Shown here: piece by piece, positions 26,824 to 34,512 of the stretch | Layout: each line of letters begins with the position of its first letter | Numbering within the stretch: position 1 is the first letter of the stretch | Origin: Subtercola sp. PAMC28395 | GTDB taxonomy: Bacteria > Actinomycetota > Actinomycetes > Actinomycetales > Microbacteriaceae | Direction of reading: 5' to 3' | Length of the DNA stretch: 64,000 bases | NCBI RefSeq assembly: GCF_018889995.1 | Contig: NZ_CP076547.1 | Coordinates: forward strand, 682,001 to 746,000 | Position numbers and translations under genes: made by a program | Notes under the pieces: generated by a model | Told to the model about the DNA's origin: nothing | Seen by the model: the letters and a program-made list of their open reading frames with translations, nothing else | Database searches by the model: none

Positions 26824-27893
26824 CGCACGAACCCTACATCCAGTTCTTCGATGACCCGACCCCTCCCCAGCACGACCTTCTCGGTGGCAAGTGCGCCTCC
26901 CTGGTGTCGCTGACCATGGCAGGGATGCCCGTTCCTCCCGGTTTCGCCGTCACCACTGCGGCATTCGACGCCTTCATTACCGAGGCGGGCATCGCCGACG
27001 ACATCGAAGCGCTGCTCGTCGGGCTCGACGCCGATGACGTCGATGAGGTCGACCGGGTTTCGGCGATCATCCGTGACGACATCGTCTCCCGGAAGGTGCC
27101 CGAACCCCTCCGGCAGGAGACCATCGACGCCTACACGCGGCTGCAGAGCCGCTTCGACGACGAGGTCCCCGTTGCCGTGCGTTCGTCTGCCACCGCTGAA
27201 GACCTGCCCGACGCCAGCTTCGCTGGCCAGCAGGACACCTATCTCTGGCTCTGCGGCCTGCATGACGTGACCGAGCACATCCGGCTCTGCTGGGCCTCGC
27301 TGTTCACGTCGCGGGCCATCGTGTACCGGCTGAAGAACGGAATCCCGAACAAGGGCCTCTCGATGGCCGTTGCGGTGCAGAAGATGGTGAACGCCAAGAC
27401 CGCGGGCGTCGCCATCACGATGGATCCGACGACGGGCGACCGGTCGAAGATCGTCATGGATGCCTCGTACGGCGTGGGTGAACTCGTGGTCTCCGGCCTC
27501 GTCACCCCCGACAACATCACCATCGACAAGGTCATGTTCAGCGTGGTGCGCCAGGTGATCGGCGACAAGCACGCGGAACTCGTGCCCGACCCGGCCAGCA
27601 GGAGCCTCGTCGAGCACGAGGTATCGGCCGAGCGACGCGCGGTGTGCTGCCTCAGTGACGCCGAGATGCTCGCGGTCGCCACCATCGCCAAGCGTGCCGA
27701 GAAGCACTTCAAGTCCCCGCAGGACATCGAGTGGGCCTTCGACCGTGACCTTCCGGCGGGCGAAAACCTCCTCCTTCTGCAGTCGCGCCCGGAGACGGTC
27801 TGGTCGTCGAAGCCGAAGACGCAGGTCACCTCGACCGGGTTCGGCATCGACAGCATCACCAAGGCACTGCTGGCCCAGGTCGTCAAGGCCTGA
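26820..27893 (+). CDS. creH: PEP-synthase-like ATP-grasp subunit, CreH-like
   Basis: 357 aa, the pyruvate-phosphate dikinase/PEP synthase N-terminal (ATP-binding) domain only. Motifs: LLGGKCASLVSLTMAGMPVP near 19, VAVRSSATAEDLPDASFAGQ near 119-138, VAVQKMVNAKTAGVAITMDP near 180, and the C-terminal FDRDLPAGENLLLLQSRPET. Full PEP synthases add the phosphohistidine and PEP-binding domains; here the phosphohistidine part is in the next gene. This split design is seen in phenylphosphate synthase and in CreHI, which phosphorylate a phenolic OH with ATP. It overlaps the P450 stop by 4 nt. Confidence 0.88.
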   Translation: MTHEPYIQFFDDPTPPQHDLLGGKCASLVSLTMAGMPVPPGFAVTTAAFDAFITEAGIADDIEALLVGLDADDVDEVDRVSAIIRDDIVSRKVPEPLRQETIDAYTRLQSRFDDEVPVAVRSSATAEDLPDASFAGQQDTYLWLCGLHDVTEHIRLCWASLFTSRAIVYRLKNGIPNKGLSMAVAVQKMVNAKTAGVAITMDPTTGDRSKIVMDASYGVGELVVSGLVTPDNITIDKVMFSVVRQVIGDKHAELVPDPASRSLVEHEVSAERRAVCCLSDAEMLAVATIAKRAEKHFKSPQDIEWAFDRDLPAGENLLLLQSRPETVWSSKPKTQVTSTGFGIDSITKALLAQVVKA

Positions 27894-27970
27894 AACGCAG
27901 CATCGTTCAGAACCATCAGCATCACGATCAGCACGCAATCCCCTCACCCATCAAACAGAACGGTTGAACC

Positions 27971-29899
27971 ATGACATCGAAGTCATTTCCCAGCCCGTAC
28001 GCCCTCGAACCGGCCGCAGGAGCCGAAGACTGGCGCGGTATGTACGCCTACAACCTGATCTTCAGGGACAACCTGAAAGAGGTCGAAGAAGCCAAGTTCT
28101 GGTTCTGCGACAGCCAGCACTGGCCCACCGTCACCAAGCCGTTCGAAACGATCGGTTTCGAGTTCGCCGTCGGCGTGCTCGGGCAGTACAACACCCGGCA
28201 CCTGCGCATTCCGGTGGCAAACGGTATCGAGTTCCGCATCCACAATGGCTACGTCTACATGTCGCCGGTCGCCGTGCCGCCCGAGCAGATCGAAGCCCGC
28301 GTTCCGCAGTTCCTCGAGCGTGCCGGTCACTACTTCGGCAACTGGGAGACCCTGCTCGACCAGTGGCACGGCAAGATCAAGGGCACGATCGCCGAGATGC
28401 AGGCCCTTTCGTTCGAAGCTCTGCCCGAATATGTGCCGACCGAAGACATCCTGTCGGGAAAGGGCACCGGCCCGAGCGTCGACCTGCTCGCCCAGTACGA
28501 CGAACTCATCGGCCTGGCCTACCGGGCGTGGCAGTACCACTTCGAGTTCCTGAACCTCGGTTACGTCGCCTACCTCGACTTCTTCTCGTTCTGCAAAGAG
28601 GCGTTCCCCGGCATCCCCGACCTCGCTGTGGCCAAGATGGTGCAGGGCGTCGACATGGAGCTGTTCCGGCCGGATGACGAGCTGAAGAAGCTCGCCAAGC
28701 TGGCCATCGAGCTGAAACTCGATCACCTCTTCGGCAACTCCGAAGACCCCGAGGCTACCCTCGCCGGAATTCTCGCCGCTCCCGGCGGAGACATCTGGAC
28801 CAACGCCTGGAAGCTCGCGCACGACCCGTGGTTCAACTTCACGGTCGGCAACGGCTTCTACGCCCACGACAAGTACTGGCTCGACCACTTCGAGATCCCG
28901 CTCGGCTACATCAACGACTACATCTCGCGCCTGAACGACGGCCAGGTCATCGACCGGCCGATCGAGGCGCTCGTCGTCGAGCGCGACCGCATCACCGACG
29001 AGTACGCCGAGCTGCTTCCCGAAGAACTCGTCGAGGGATTCCAGGGCAAACTCGGCCTCGCCCGCCAGGTCTACCCCTACGTCGAGAACCACAACTTCTA
29101 CATCGAGCACTGGACCATGGGCGTCTTCTGGCGCAAGGCCCGCCAGCTGTCGAAGATGCTGCATGAACAGGGCTTCTGGGCCGGCGAGAACGACATGTTC
29201 TACCTGCGCCGCGACGAGGTGCGCGAAGTGCTGTTCGACTACATCACCGGATGGTCGGTCGGCGCCCCGCCCGTCGGGCCCACCTACTGGCCCGCCGAGA
29301 TCGACAAGCGACGCGCCATTGTGGATGCCCTCTCCAAAGTCCGCCCGCAGCCCGCACTCAACACTCCCCCCGCGGTGATCACCGAACCGTTCACGCTGAT
29401 GCTCTGGGGCATCACCGACGACCAGATCAAGAACTGGCAGGGAGACTCCGACGCACCAGAGGGCGAATTCCGCGGAATGGCCGCCTCCGGCGGTGTCGCA
29501 GAGGGCCCTGCCCGAGTGATCGACTCTTCAGACCAGCTCTCTCTGGTGCAGGAGGGCGACATCCTGGTCGCTCCCGTCACGGCTCCCTCGTGGGGACCGA
29601 TCTTCGGCAAGATCCGCGCAACCGTCACCGACATCGGCGGCATGATGAGCCACGCGGCGATCGTCTGCCGCGAGTACGGCATGCCCGCTGTGACCGGCAC
29701 CGGCACTGCATCGGCACTCATCCAGAGCGGCCAGTGGCTCCGCGTCGACGGCAACCGCGGCACGGTCACGATCATCGATGCACCTGGCCAATCGGATTTA
29801 GACAGCTCGTCCGAGGCAGAAAGCTCGTCCGAAGAAGACAGCGTGAAGCTGTCGGCAGCCGATTCAGTGGCTTCGCTGCTCGCCGAAAGCAGAAGCTGA
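27971..29899 (+). CDS. creI: PEP-utilising phosphotransfer subunit, CreI-like
   Basis: 642 aa. The N-terminal ~480 residues lack a recognisable ATP-grasp or PEP barrel and are rich in aromatic residues (YFGNWETLLDQWHGKIKGTI; FVTGNGFY-like core), plausibly binding the phenol. Residues ~495-600 form the swivelling PEP-utiliser domain with the phosphohistidine motif GGMMSHAAIVCREYGMPAV, catalytic His near 561. It should accept phosphate from the CreH subunit and pass it to the phenol. An unusual Ser/Glu/Asp-rich tail covers the last ~35 residues. It begins 77 bp after creH without a clear ribosome site and is followed by the SDR gene after 1 bp. Confidence 0.85.
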   Translation: MTSKSFPSPYALEPAAGAEDWRGMYAYNLIFRDNLKEVEEAKFWFCDSQHWPTVTKPFETIGFEFAVGVLGQYNTRHLRIPVANGIEFRIHNGYVYMSPVAVPPEQIEARVPQFLERAGHYFGNWETLLDQWHGKIKGTIAEMQALSFEALPEYVPTEDILSGKGTGPSVDLLAQYDELIGLAYRAWQYHFEFLNLGYVAYLDFFSFCKEAFPGIPDLAVAKMVQGVDMELFRPDDELKKLAKLAIELKLDHLFGNSEDPEATLAGILAAPGGDIWTNAWKLAHDPWFNFTVGNGFYAHDKYWLDHFEIPLGYINDYISRLNDGQVIDRPIEALVVERDRITDEYAELLPEELVEGFQGKLGLARQVYPYVENHNFYIEHWTMGVFWRKARQLSKMLHEQGFWAGENDMFYLRRDEVREVLFDYITGWSVGAPPVGPTYWPAEIDKRRAIVDALSKVRPQPALNTPPAVITEPFTLMLWGITDDQIKNWQGDSDAPEGEFRGMAASGGVAEGPARVIDSSDQLSLVQEGDILVAPVTAPSWGPIFGKIRATVTDIGGMMSHAAIVCREYGMPAVTGTGTASALIQSGQWLRVDGNRGTVTIIDAPGQSDLDSSSEAESSSEEDSVKLSAADSVASLLAESRS

Positions 29900-29900
29900 G

Positions 29901-30659
29901 ATGACCGAGACCCAGACCCCGGCCCGCACGGTGCTGGTCACCGGAGCGGCCGGCGGCCTGGGCCGGGCATTCGCTGAGGGGTTCGCTGCCCAGGGTGATC
30001 GCATCGTCGTCGCCGACCGCAATGTCGCCGGCGCCGAGGAGACGGCCGGGCTCATCCGCTCGGCCGGCGGCGAGGCACTTGCTGTCGAGGCCGATGTGAC
30101 GAGCGCGGAATCGACGAAAGCACTAGCCGCGGCCGCCGCTGCGTTCGGAGACGGCCGCATCGACGTGGTCGTGAACAATGCGGCCATCTATGCCACGATC
30201 ATCCGGTCGCCCTTCGAAGACATCGACGTCGACGAATGGGATGCCGTGATGGCCGTGAACCTCAAGGGCCCATGGCTTGTGACGCGTGCCTGCTCGCCCT
30301 ACCTGGGTGCGGGCAGTGCCGTAATCAACCTCTCGTCGGCCACCGTCATGAGCGGTTCGGCTCAGTGGGCGCACTACGTGGCCTCGAAGGGCGGCGTCAT
30401 CGCGCTCACCCGCGTGCTCGCCAAAGAGCTCGGTGCCCGCGAGATCACGGTGAACGCCATCGCTCCCGGCTTCACGCTCACCGAAGCGAGTCTCGGGCTG
30501 ATCGACAACGCAGCGAGCTATGGCGTTGACCGCGGCTCACTCAAACGCGCCAGCGAACCCGCCGACATCGTGGGCGCTGCGCTCTTTCTCGCTGGCCCCG
30601 GCAGCAGGTACATCACCGGCCAGACCCTCGTGGTCGACGGTGGCCGGCAGTTCATCTGA
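29901..30659 (+). CDS. creG: SDR family alcohol dehydrogenase, CreG-like
   Basis: 252 aa classical short-chain dehydrogenase. Cofactor motif TGAAGGLGRAFA near 12, an acidic residue after strand 2 (VVADRN), NNAA near 90, and catalytic Ser plus YVASK (YxxxK) near 155. C-terminal GSRYITGQTLVVDGG is standard. In this operon the likely role is oxidation of 4-hydroxymethylphenyl phosphate to the aldehyde. The family assignment is secure; the substrate is inferred from neighbours. Confidence 0.85.
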   Translation: MTETQTPARTVLVTGAAGGLGRAFAEGFAAQGDRIVVADRNVAGAEETAGLIRSAGGEALAVEADVTSAESTKALAAAAAAFGDGRIDVVVNNAAIYATIIRSPFEDIDVDEWDAVMAVNLKGPWLVTRACSPYLGAGSAVINLSSATVMSGSAQWAHYVASKGGVIALTRVLAKELGAREITVNAIAPGFTLTEASLGLIDNAASYGVDRGSLKRASEPADIVGAALFLAGPGSRYITGQTLVVDGGRQFI

Positions 30660-30707
30660 GCCTGCCGCGGCCAGCCCACTCACACTGACAAGAAAGCCTG
30701 ACACACC

Positions 30708-31028
30708 ATGCCCACAGTGACCTACACCGCCCCCGACGGCACGGCAACGACCGCCAGCGGCGAGGCCGGGGACTCCGTCATGGAGACCGCCGTGCGCAAC
30801 GGCGTACCCGGAATCGTCGGCGAGTGCGGCGGCAGCCTCTCGTGCGCCACCTGCCACGTCTTCGTCTGCCCCGAGAGCGCTGCCTTCTTCGGCGAGCGCG
30901 AAGACCTCGAGGACGACATGCTCGACGGAACCGCCGTCGACAGGCAGGAGAACTCACGCCTGTCGTGCCAGCTCAAACTCAGCGCCGGGCACGACGTCTT
31001 CGTCAGAACCCCCGAAAGCCAGGTGTGA
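30708..31028 (+). CDS. creF: [2Fe-2S] ferredoxin, adrenodoxin type
   Basis: 106 aa. Cluster ligands are in GECGGSLSCATCHVFV (C-x5-C-x2-C, residues ~44-52) with the fourth Cys in RLSCQLKL near 92, which is the putidaredoxin/adrenodoxin pattern. It should carry electrons from the reductase encoded next to the P450. This makes the oxygenase a three-component class I system. GTG/TGA overlap suggests coupling to the reductase gene. Confidence 0.92.
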   Translation: MPTVTYTAPDGTATTASGEAGDSVMETAVRNGVPGIVGECGGSLSCATCHVFVCPESAAFFGEREDLEDDMLDGTAVDRQENSRLSCQLKLSAGHDVFVRTPESQV

Positions 31029-31033
31029 CGACC

Positions 31034-32338
31034 ATGCCCGATTCGGCCCCCTACACCGGAGCGGCTGGCTCAGCCGGCACGCTCATCATCGGCAATTCGC
31101 AGGCGGGAGTGCAGCTCGCCTCGACGCTTCGCGAACTCGGAGACACCGAACCCATCGTCCTGGTGGGCAACGAAGCGCACCCTCCCTACCAGCGGCCGCC
31201 CCTGTCGAAGGCCTTTCTCAAGGGAGACGCCACGGCCCAGTCGCTCGCGTTCCGCAGCGACGAGTTCTACCGCGAGCACAGCATCGAGGTGGTCACCGGC
31301 GAACACATCACCTCCATCACCCGTGACGCTTTCGGCGGCGAGGCGATTTCAGCATCCGGTCGGCGCTTTCCGTTCGCCCGCCTGGCGCTCACCACGGGCG
31401 CCGCCCCACGCAAACTGCCCTTCGCGGGCTCCGATCTTCGCGGGGTCGGCTACCTGCGCGACGCGGCCGACGCCACTCGGCTGCTCGCCGAACTGGCTGC
31501 CGCCACCAACGTCGCAATCGTGGGCGGCGGGTTCATCGGCCTCGAGGTCGCTGCCTCTGCTCGTGCCTCCGGCAAGAACGTCACCGTCTTCGAAGCCGCC
31601 CCCCGGCTCATCGGGCGTGCGGTGTCAGAGGAGACCAGCGCCTTCTATCTCGGTGCGCACGAGCGTCGCGGCATCACCGTTGTACTGAACGCCCGGGTCG
31701 CGGGTTTCGTCGGCGATGGCGGCCCCGACTCCCAGCCCGGCGCTGTCACAGGCGTGCGACTGGATGACGGCACCATCGTTCCCGCAGAAGTGGTTCTGAT
31801 CGGGGTCGGGGTCATCCCCCGCACCGAACTCGCCGAGCAGCTCGGGCTCGCCGTCGACAACGGGATCGTCGTCGACTCCCAGGCACGGGCATCCGACGGC
31901 TTCACCGTCGCGGCGGGAGACTGCGCCAACATGCCGAACCCTTCGCGCGCAGACGCTGGCACCGACTTCGGTGATGGCCGCCTGCGGCTCGAAAGCGTGC
32001 AGAATGCCGTCGAGCAGGCCAAAGTGGCTGCAGCCACCCTGTTGGGGCTCGAGAGCACGCACCATATGGTGCCGTGGTTCTGGTCTGACCAAGCCGACCT
32101 CAAGTTACAGATCGCCGGGCTCTCCGGCAGCCACGACCGGGTGATCGTGCGTGGCAACCCGCACGACGAGAAGTTCTCGGTGCTCTACTACCGTGGCGAG
32201 CAGCTCATCGCCGCCGATTGTGTGAACAGCCCGCTCGACTTCATGGCCGTGCGAAATGCCCTCAATCACGACCAGTCGATCCCGGCAGACCTCGCCGCTG
32301 ATTCCACCAACTCCCTGAAGAAAGTGACGACGCCATGA
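31034..32338 (+). CDS. creE: FAD-dependent ferredoxin reductase
   Basis: 434 aa from ATG at 31034; GTG at 31025 overlapping the ferredoxin stop is an alternative. Putidaredoxin-reductase family: FAD motif GTLIIGNSQAGVQLASTLRE, active-site-side PPYQRPPLSKAFLKG near 50, NAD motif VAIVGGGFIGLEVAASARAS near 155, and second FAD motif FTVAAGDCANMPNP near 293, followed by SVQNAVEQAKVAAATLLG. It transfers NAD(P)H electrons to the ferredoxin. Note that GNSQAG replaces the usual GxGxxG glycine pattern at the first FAD motif. Confidence 0.92.
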   Translation: MPDSAPYTGAAGSAGTLIIGNSQAGVQLASTLRELGDTEPIVLVGNEAHPPYQRPPLSKAFLKGDATAQSLAFRSDEFYREHSIEVVTGEHITSITRDAFGGEAISASGRRFPFARLALTTGAAPRKLPFAGSDLRGVGYLRDAADATRLLAELAAATNVAIVGGGFIGLEVAASARASGKNVTVFEAAPRLIGRAVSEETSAFYLGAHERRGITVVLNARVAGFVGDGGPDSQPGAVTGVRLDDGTIVPAEVVLIGVGVIPRTELAEQLGLAVDNGIVVDSQARASDGFTVAAGDCANMPNPSRADAGTDFGDGRLRLESVQNAVEQAKVAAATLLGLESTHHMVPWFWSDQADLKLQIAGLSGSHDRVIVRGNPHDEKFSVLYYRGEQLIAADCVNSPLDFMAVRNALNHDQSIPADLAADSTNSLKKVTTP

Positions 32339-32991
32339 CGCTCAAGACCCTGAATTCCGTCGACACCTCGCCCATCGTCGCCAGCGACCCCTCTACAGAC
32401 CTCGACGAGCTGTGGCGTTCGGTGGCGGTCGAGCTCCGCACCCGTGGGAACGACATCCACACTCCGATCTCGCTGGCGTACGCCGAACGGCTCTGCGATG
32501 CACACCCCGAAGCCGACAGGCTGCTCGTGCGTGTGACGATTCTGCTGCACGACACGGGCTGGGCCCGGGTCGACGAGAGCAAGATCATCTCCGAAGGTTT
32601 CGGCGAGAACTGGAAGCAGGCGCAGATCCGGTACGAACACGAGTTCAAGGGCTGCGACATCGCCAGGGAGGTACTCCCGGGTCTCGGGTTCGACGACGAC
32701 TTCGTCCAGCGGGTCACAGCCATCATTGAGGGCCACGACACTCGCGCCGAGTCGTATTCAATCGAAGACACCCTCGTTCGGGACGCCGACAGGCTCTGGC
32801 GATTCACGACCGCAGGCATTGCGTTGGCGTCGGGCTGGTTCTTCCAGACGCCCACTGAGTACTGCCAGCGACTGCGGAAGATCGTCATTCCCGAGCTGAT
32901 CACCGATGCTGCGCTGCAGATGGCGACCGAAGAACTGCAACGGTCTGAAGCCCTGTTGAAGACCGACATCTTCTCATCGGCGACACGATGA
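32335..32991 (+). CDS. creD: HD-domain phosphohydrolase, CreD-like
   Basis: 218 aa. The HD superfamily metal ligands can be placed: His in GNDIHTPISLAYAERL near 42, His-Asp in TILLHDTGWARVD near 70, a further His-Asp in IIEGHDTRAES near 133, and Asp in VRDADRLWRFT near 150. In the C. glutamicum pathway CreD removes phosphate from 4-carboxyphenyl phosphate to release 4-hydroxybenzoate, and a phosphatase is needed here too. Overlaps at both ends (4 nt each) tie it to the reductase and the aldehyde dehydrogenase. Confidence 0.85.
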   Translation: MTLKTLNSVDTSPIVASDPSTDLDELWRSVAVELRTRGNDIHTPISLAYAERLCDAHPEADRLLVRVTILLHDTGWARVDESKIISEGFGENWKQAQIRYEHEFKGCDIAREVLPGLGFDDDFVQRVTAIIEGHDTRAESYSIEDTLVRDADRLWRFTTAGIALASGWFFQTPTEYCQRLRKIVIPELITDAALQMATEELQRSEALLKTDIFSSATR

Positions 32992-34502
32992 CCGGCCACG
33001 GGGTCGCAACCGCTCCGGCGAGCCCATCCGGCGCGGCCGCGCCCGCACTCGCCTATACCCACACCGACGACCTCTTCATCGACGGCGCCTGGGTCCAGGC
33101 CTCCGGCACCGAACGCATCGATGTCACCAACCCCGCCACCGAAGAGGTGTGGGGTTCGGTACCCGTCGCCTCAACGGCCGACCTCGATGCCACTGTCACT
33201 GCGGCGCATCGCGCCTTCACCAGTCCGGGGTGGCGTGACCTGGCTCCTTCCGAGCGCGCTGCGTTCCTGCTGCGTTTCGCTGACGAGATAGAACTCCGAG
33301 CGGTTGCGCTCTCGCACCTCAACACGGCAGAGAACGGCTCGCCCATCGCGGAGACGTCGAAGGCAGCCGCCAACGCCGCGAGCATCCTGCGCTACAACGC
33401 CTCGCTCGCCCCGCATCTCGAGCATGTGGATGTTCGCCCCTTCGCCGACGGCAGTGGCGCCAGCACGCTCGTGCGGTACGACCCCATCGGCGTCTGCGCC
33501 CTCATCGCACCCTGGAACTTCCCGATCAACCTCGTCGTTGTCAAGCTCGCGCCGGCGCTGATGGCCGGTTGCACTGTCGTGATCAAGCCTGCCTCGCCCA
33601 CCCCTCTGTCGATCCGCGTGATCGTCGACGCCGCTGCGGCCGCAGGTATTCCTGCGGGAGTGATCAACGTCATCACGGGCAACGGGGCCCTCGGCGATGC
33701 GTTGGTCAAGCATCCACTCATCTCGAAGGTCGCCTTCACCGGCTCGACCCCGGTGGGCCGCTCGATCGCTTCGGCCTGTGGCGCACTGCTTCGGCCCGTG
33801 ACGCTCGAGCTCGGGGGCAAGTCGTCTGCCCTGGTGCTGCCCGACGTCGACCTCGACGCCATGGCGAAGGTGCTCATTCGCACCAGCATGCGCAACACCG
33901 GGCAGACCTGTTACATCTCCACGCGCATCCTCGCGCCGGTCGAACGGTATGACGAACTCGTCGACATGGTCACGGCCACCATCGAGGCTGCTCCTCAGGG
34001 CGACCCGATGGATGCGGCCACCGTCTTCGGCCCCTCCGCGTCGGCCGCACAGCGTGACATCGTGCGCGGCTACATCCGTTCGGGCCTCGCAGAAGGTGCC
34101 CGCGCGACCACCGGCGGAGACGTGCCTTCCGGCTTCGACCGCGGCTACTTCGTCAAGCCCACGGTCTTCGCCGACGTGATGCCGACCATGCGCATCTCGC
34201 GCGAAGAGATCTTCGGCCCGGTGCTCGCGATCCTGCCGTATTCCGGGCTCGAAGAGGGCCTTGCGCTTGCGAACAACACCGAGTTCGGGCTGGGTGGCAC
34301 GGTCTTCTCTGCTGACGTCGAGCACGCCCTCGCGGTTGCCGCGCGGGTGGATTCGGGCTCTGTGGGCATCAACTTCTTCGCCTCGAACCACTCTGCACCC
34401 TTCGGCGGGCGGCACGACTCCGGACTCGGGGTGGAATACAGCGTCGAGGGCCTCCACGCGTACCTCACTGCGCAGTCCGTGCACTTCCGCCGGCCCGCCT
34501 AA
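32988..34502 (+). CDS. creC: Aldehyde dehydrogenase, CreC-like
   Basis: 504 aa NAD(P)-dependent aldehyde dehydrogenase. Motifs: PWNFPINLVVVKLAPALMAG near 170, FTGSTPVGRSIASACG near 250, ELGGKSSALVLPDVDL with the general-base Glu near 274, catalytic Cys308 in NTGQTCYISTR, and EEIFGPVLAILPY near 408. It should oxidise 4-formylphenyl phosphate to the carboxylate. It is the last gene of the P450 operon and overlaps creD by 4 nt. Confidence 0.9.
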   Translation: MTGHGVATAPASPSGAAAPALAYTHTDDLFIDGAWVQASGTERIDVTNPATEEVWGSVPVASTADLDATVTAAHRAFTSPGWRDLAPSERAAFLLRFADEIELRAVALSHLNTAENGSPIAETSKAAANAASILRYNASLAPHLEHVDVRPFADGSGASTLVRYDPIGVCALIAPWNFPINLVVVKLAPALMAGCTVVIKPASPTPLSIRVIVDAAAAAGIPAGVINVITGNGALGDALVKHPLISKVAFTGSTPVGRSIASACGALLRPVTLELGGKSSALVLPDVDLDAMAKVLIRTSMRNTGQTCYISTRILAPVERYDELVDMVTATIEAAPQGDPMDAATVFGPSASAAQRDIVRGYIRSGLAEGARATTGGDVPSGFDRGYFVKPTVFADVMPTMRISREEIFGPVLAILPYSGLEEGLALANNTEFGLGGTVFSADVEHALAVAARVDSGSVGINFFASNHSAPFGGRHDSGLGVEYSVEGLHAYLTAQSVHFRRPA

Positions 34503-34512
34503 AGCTGTGCTG

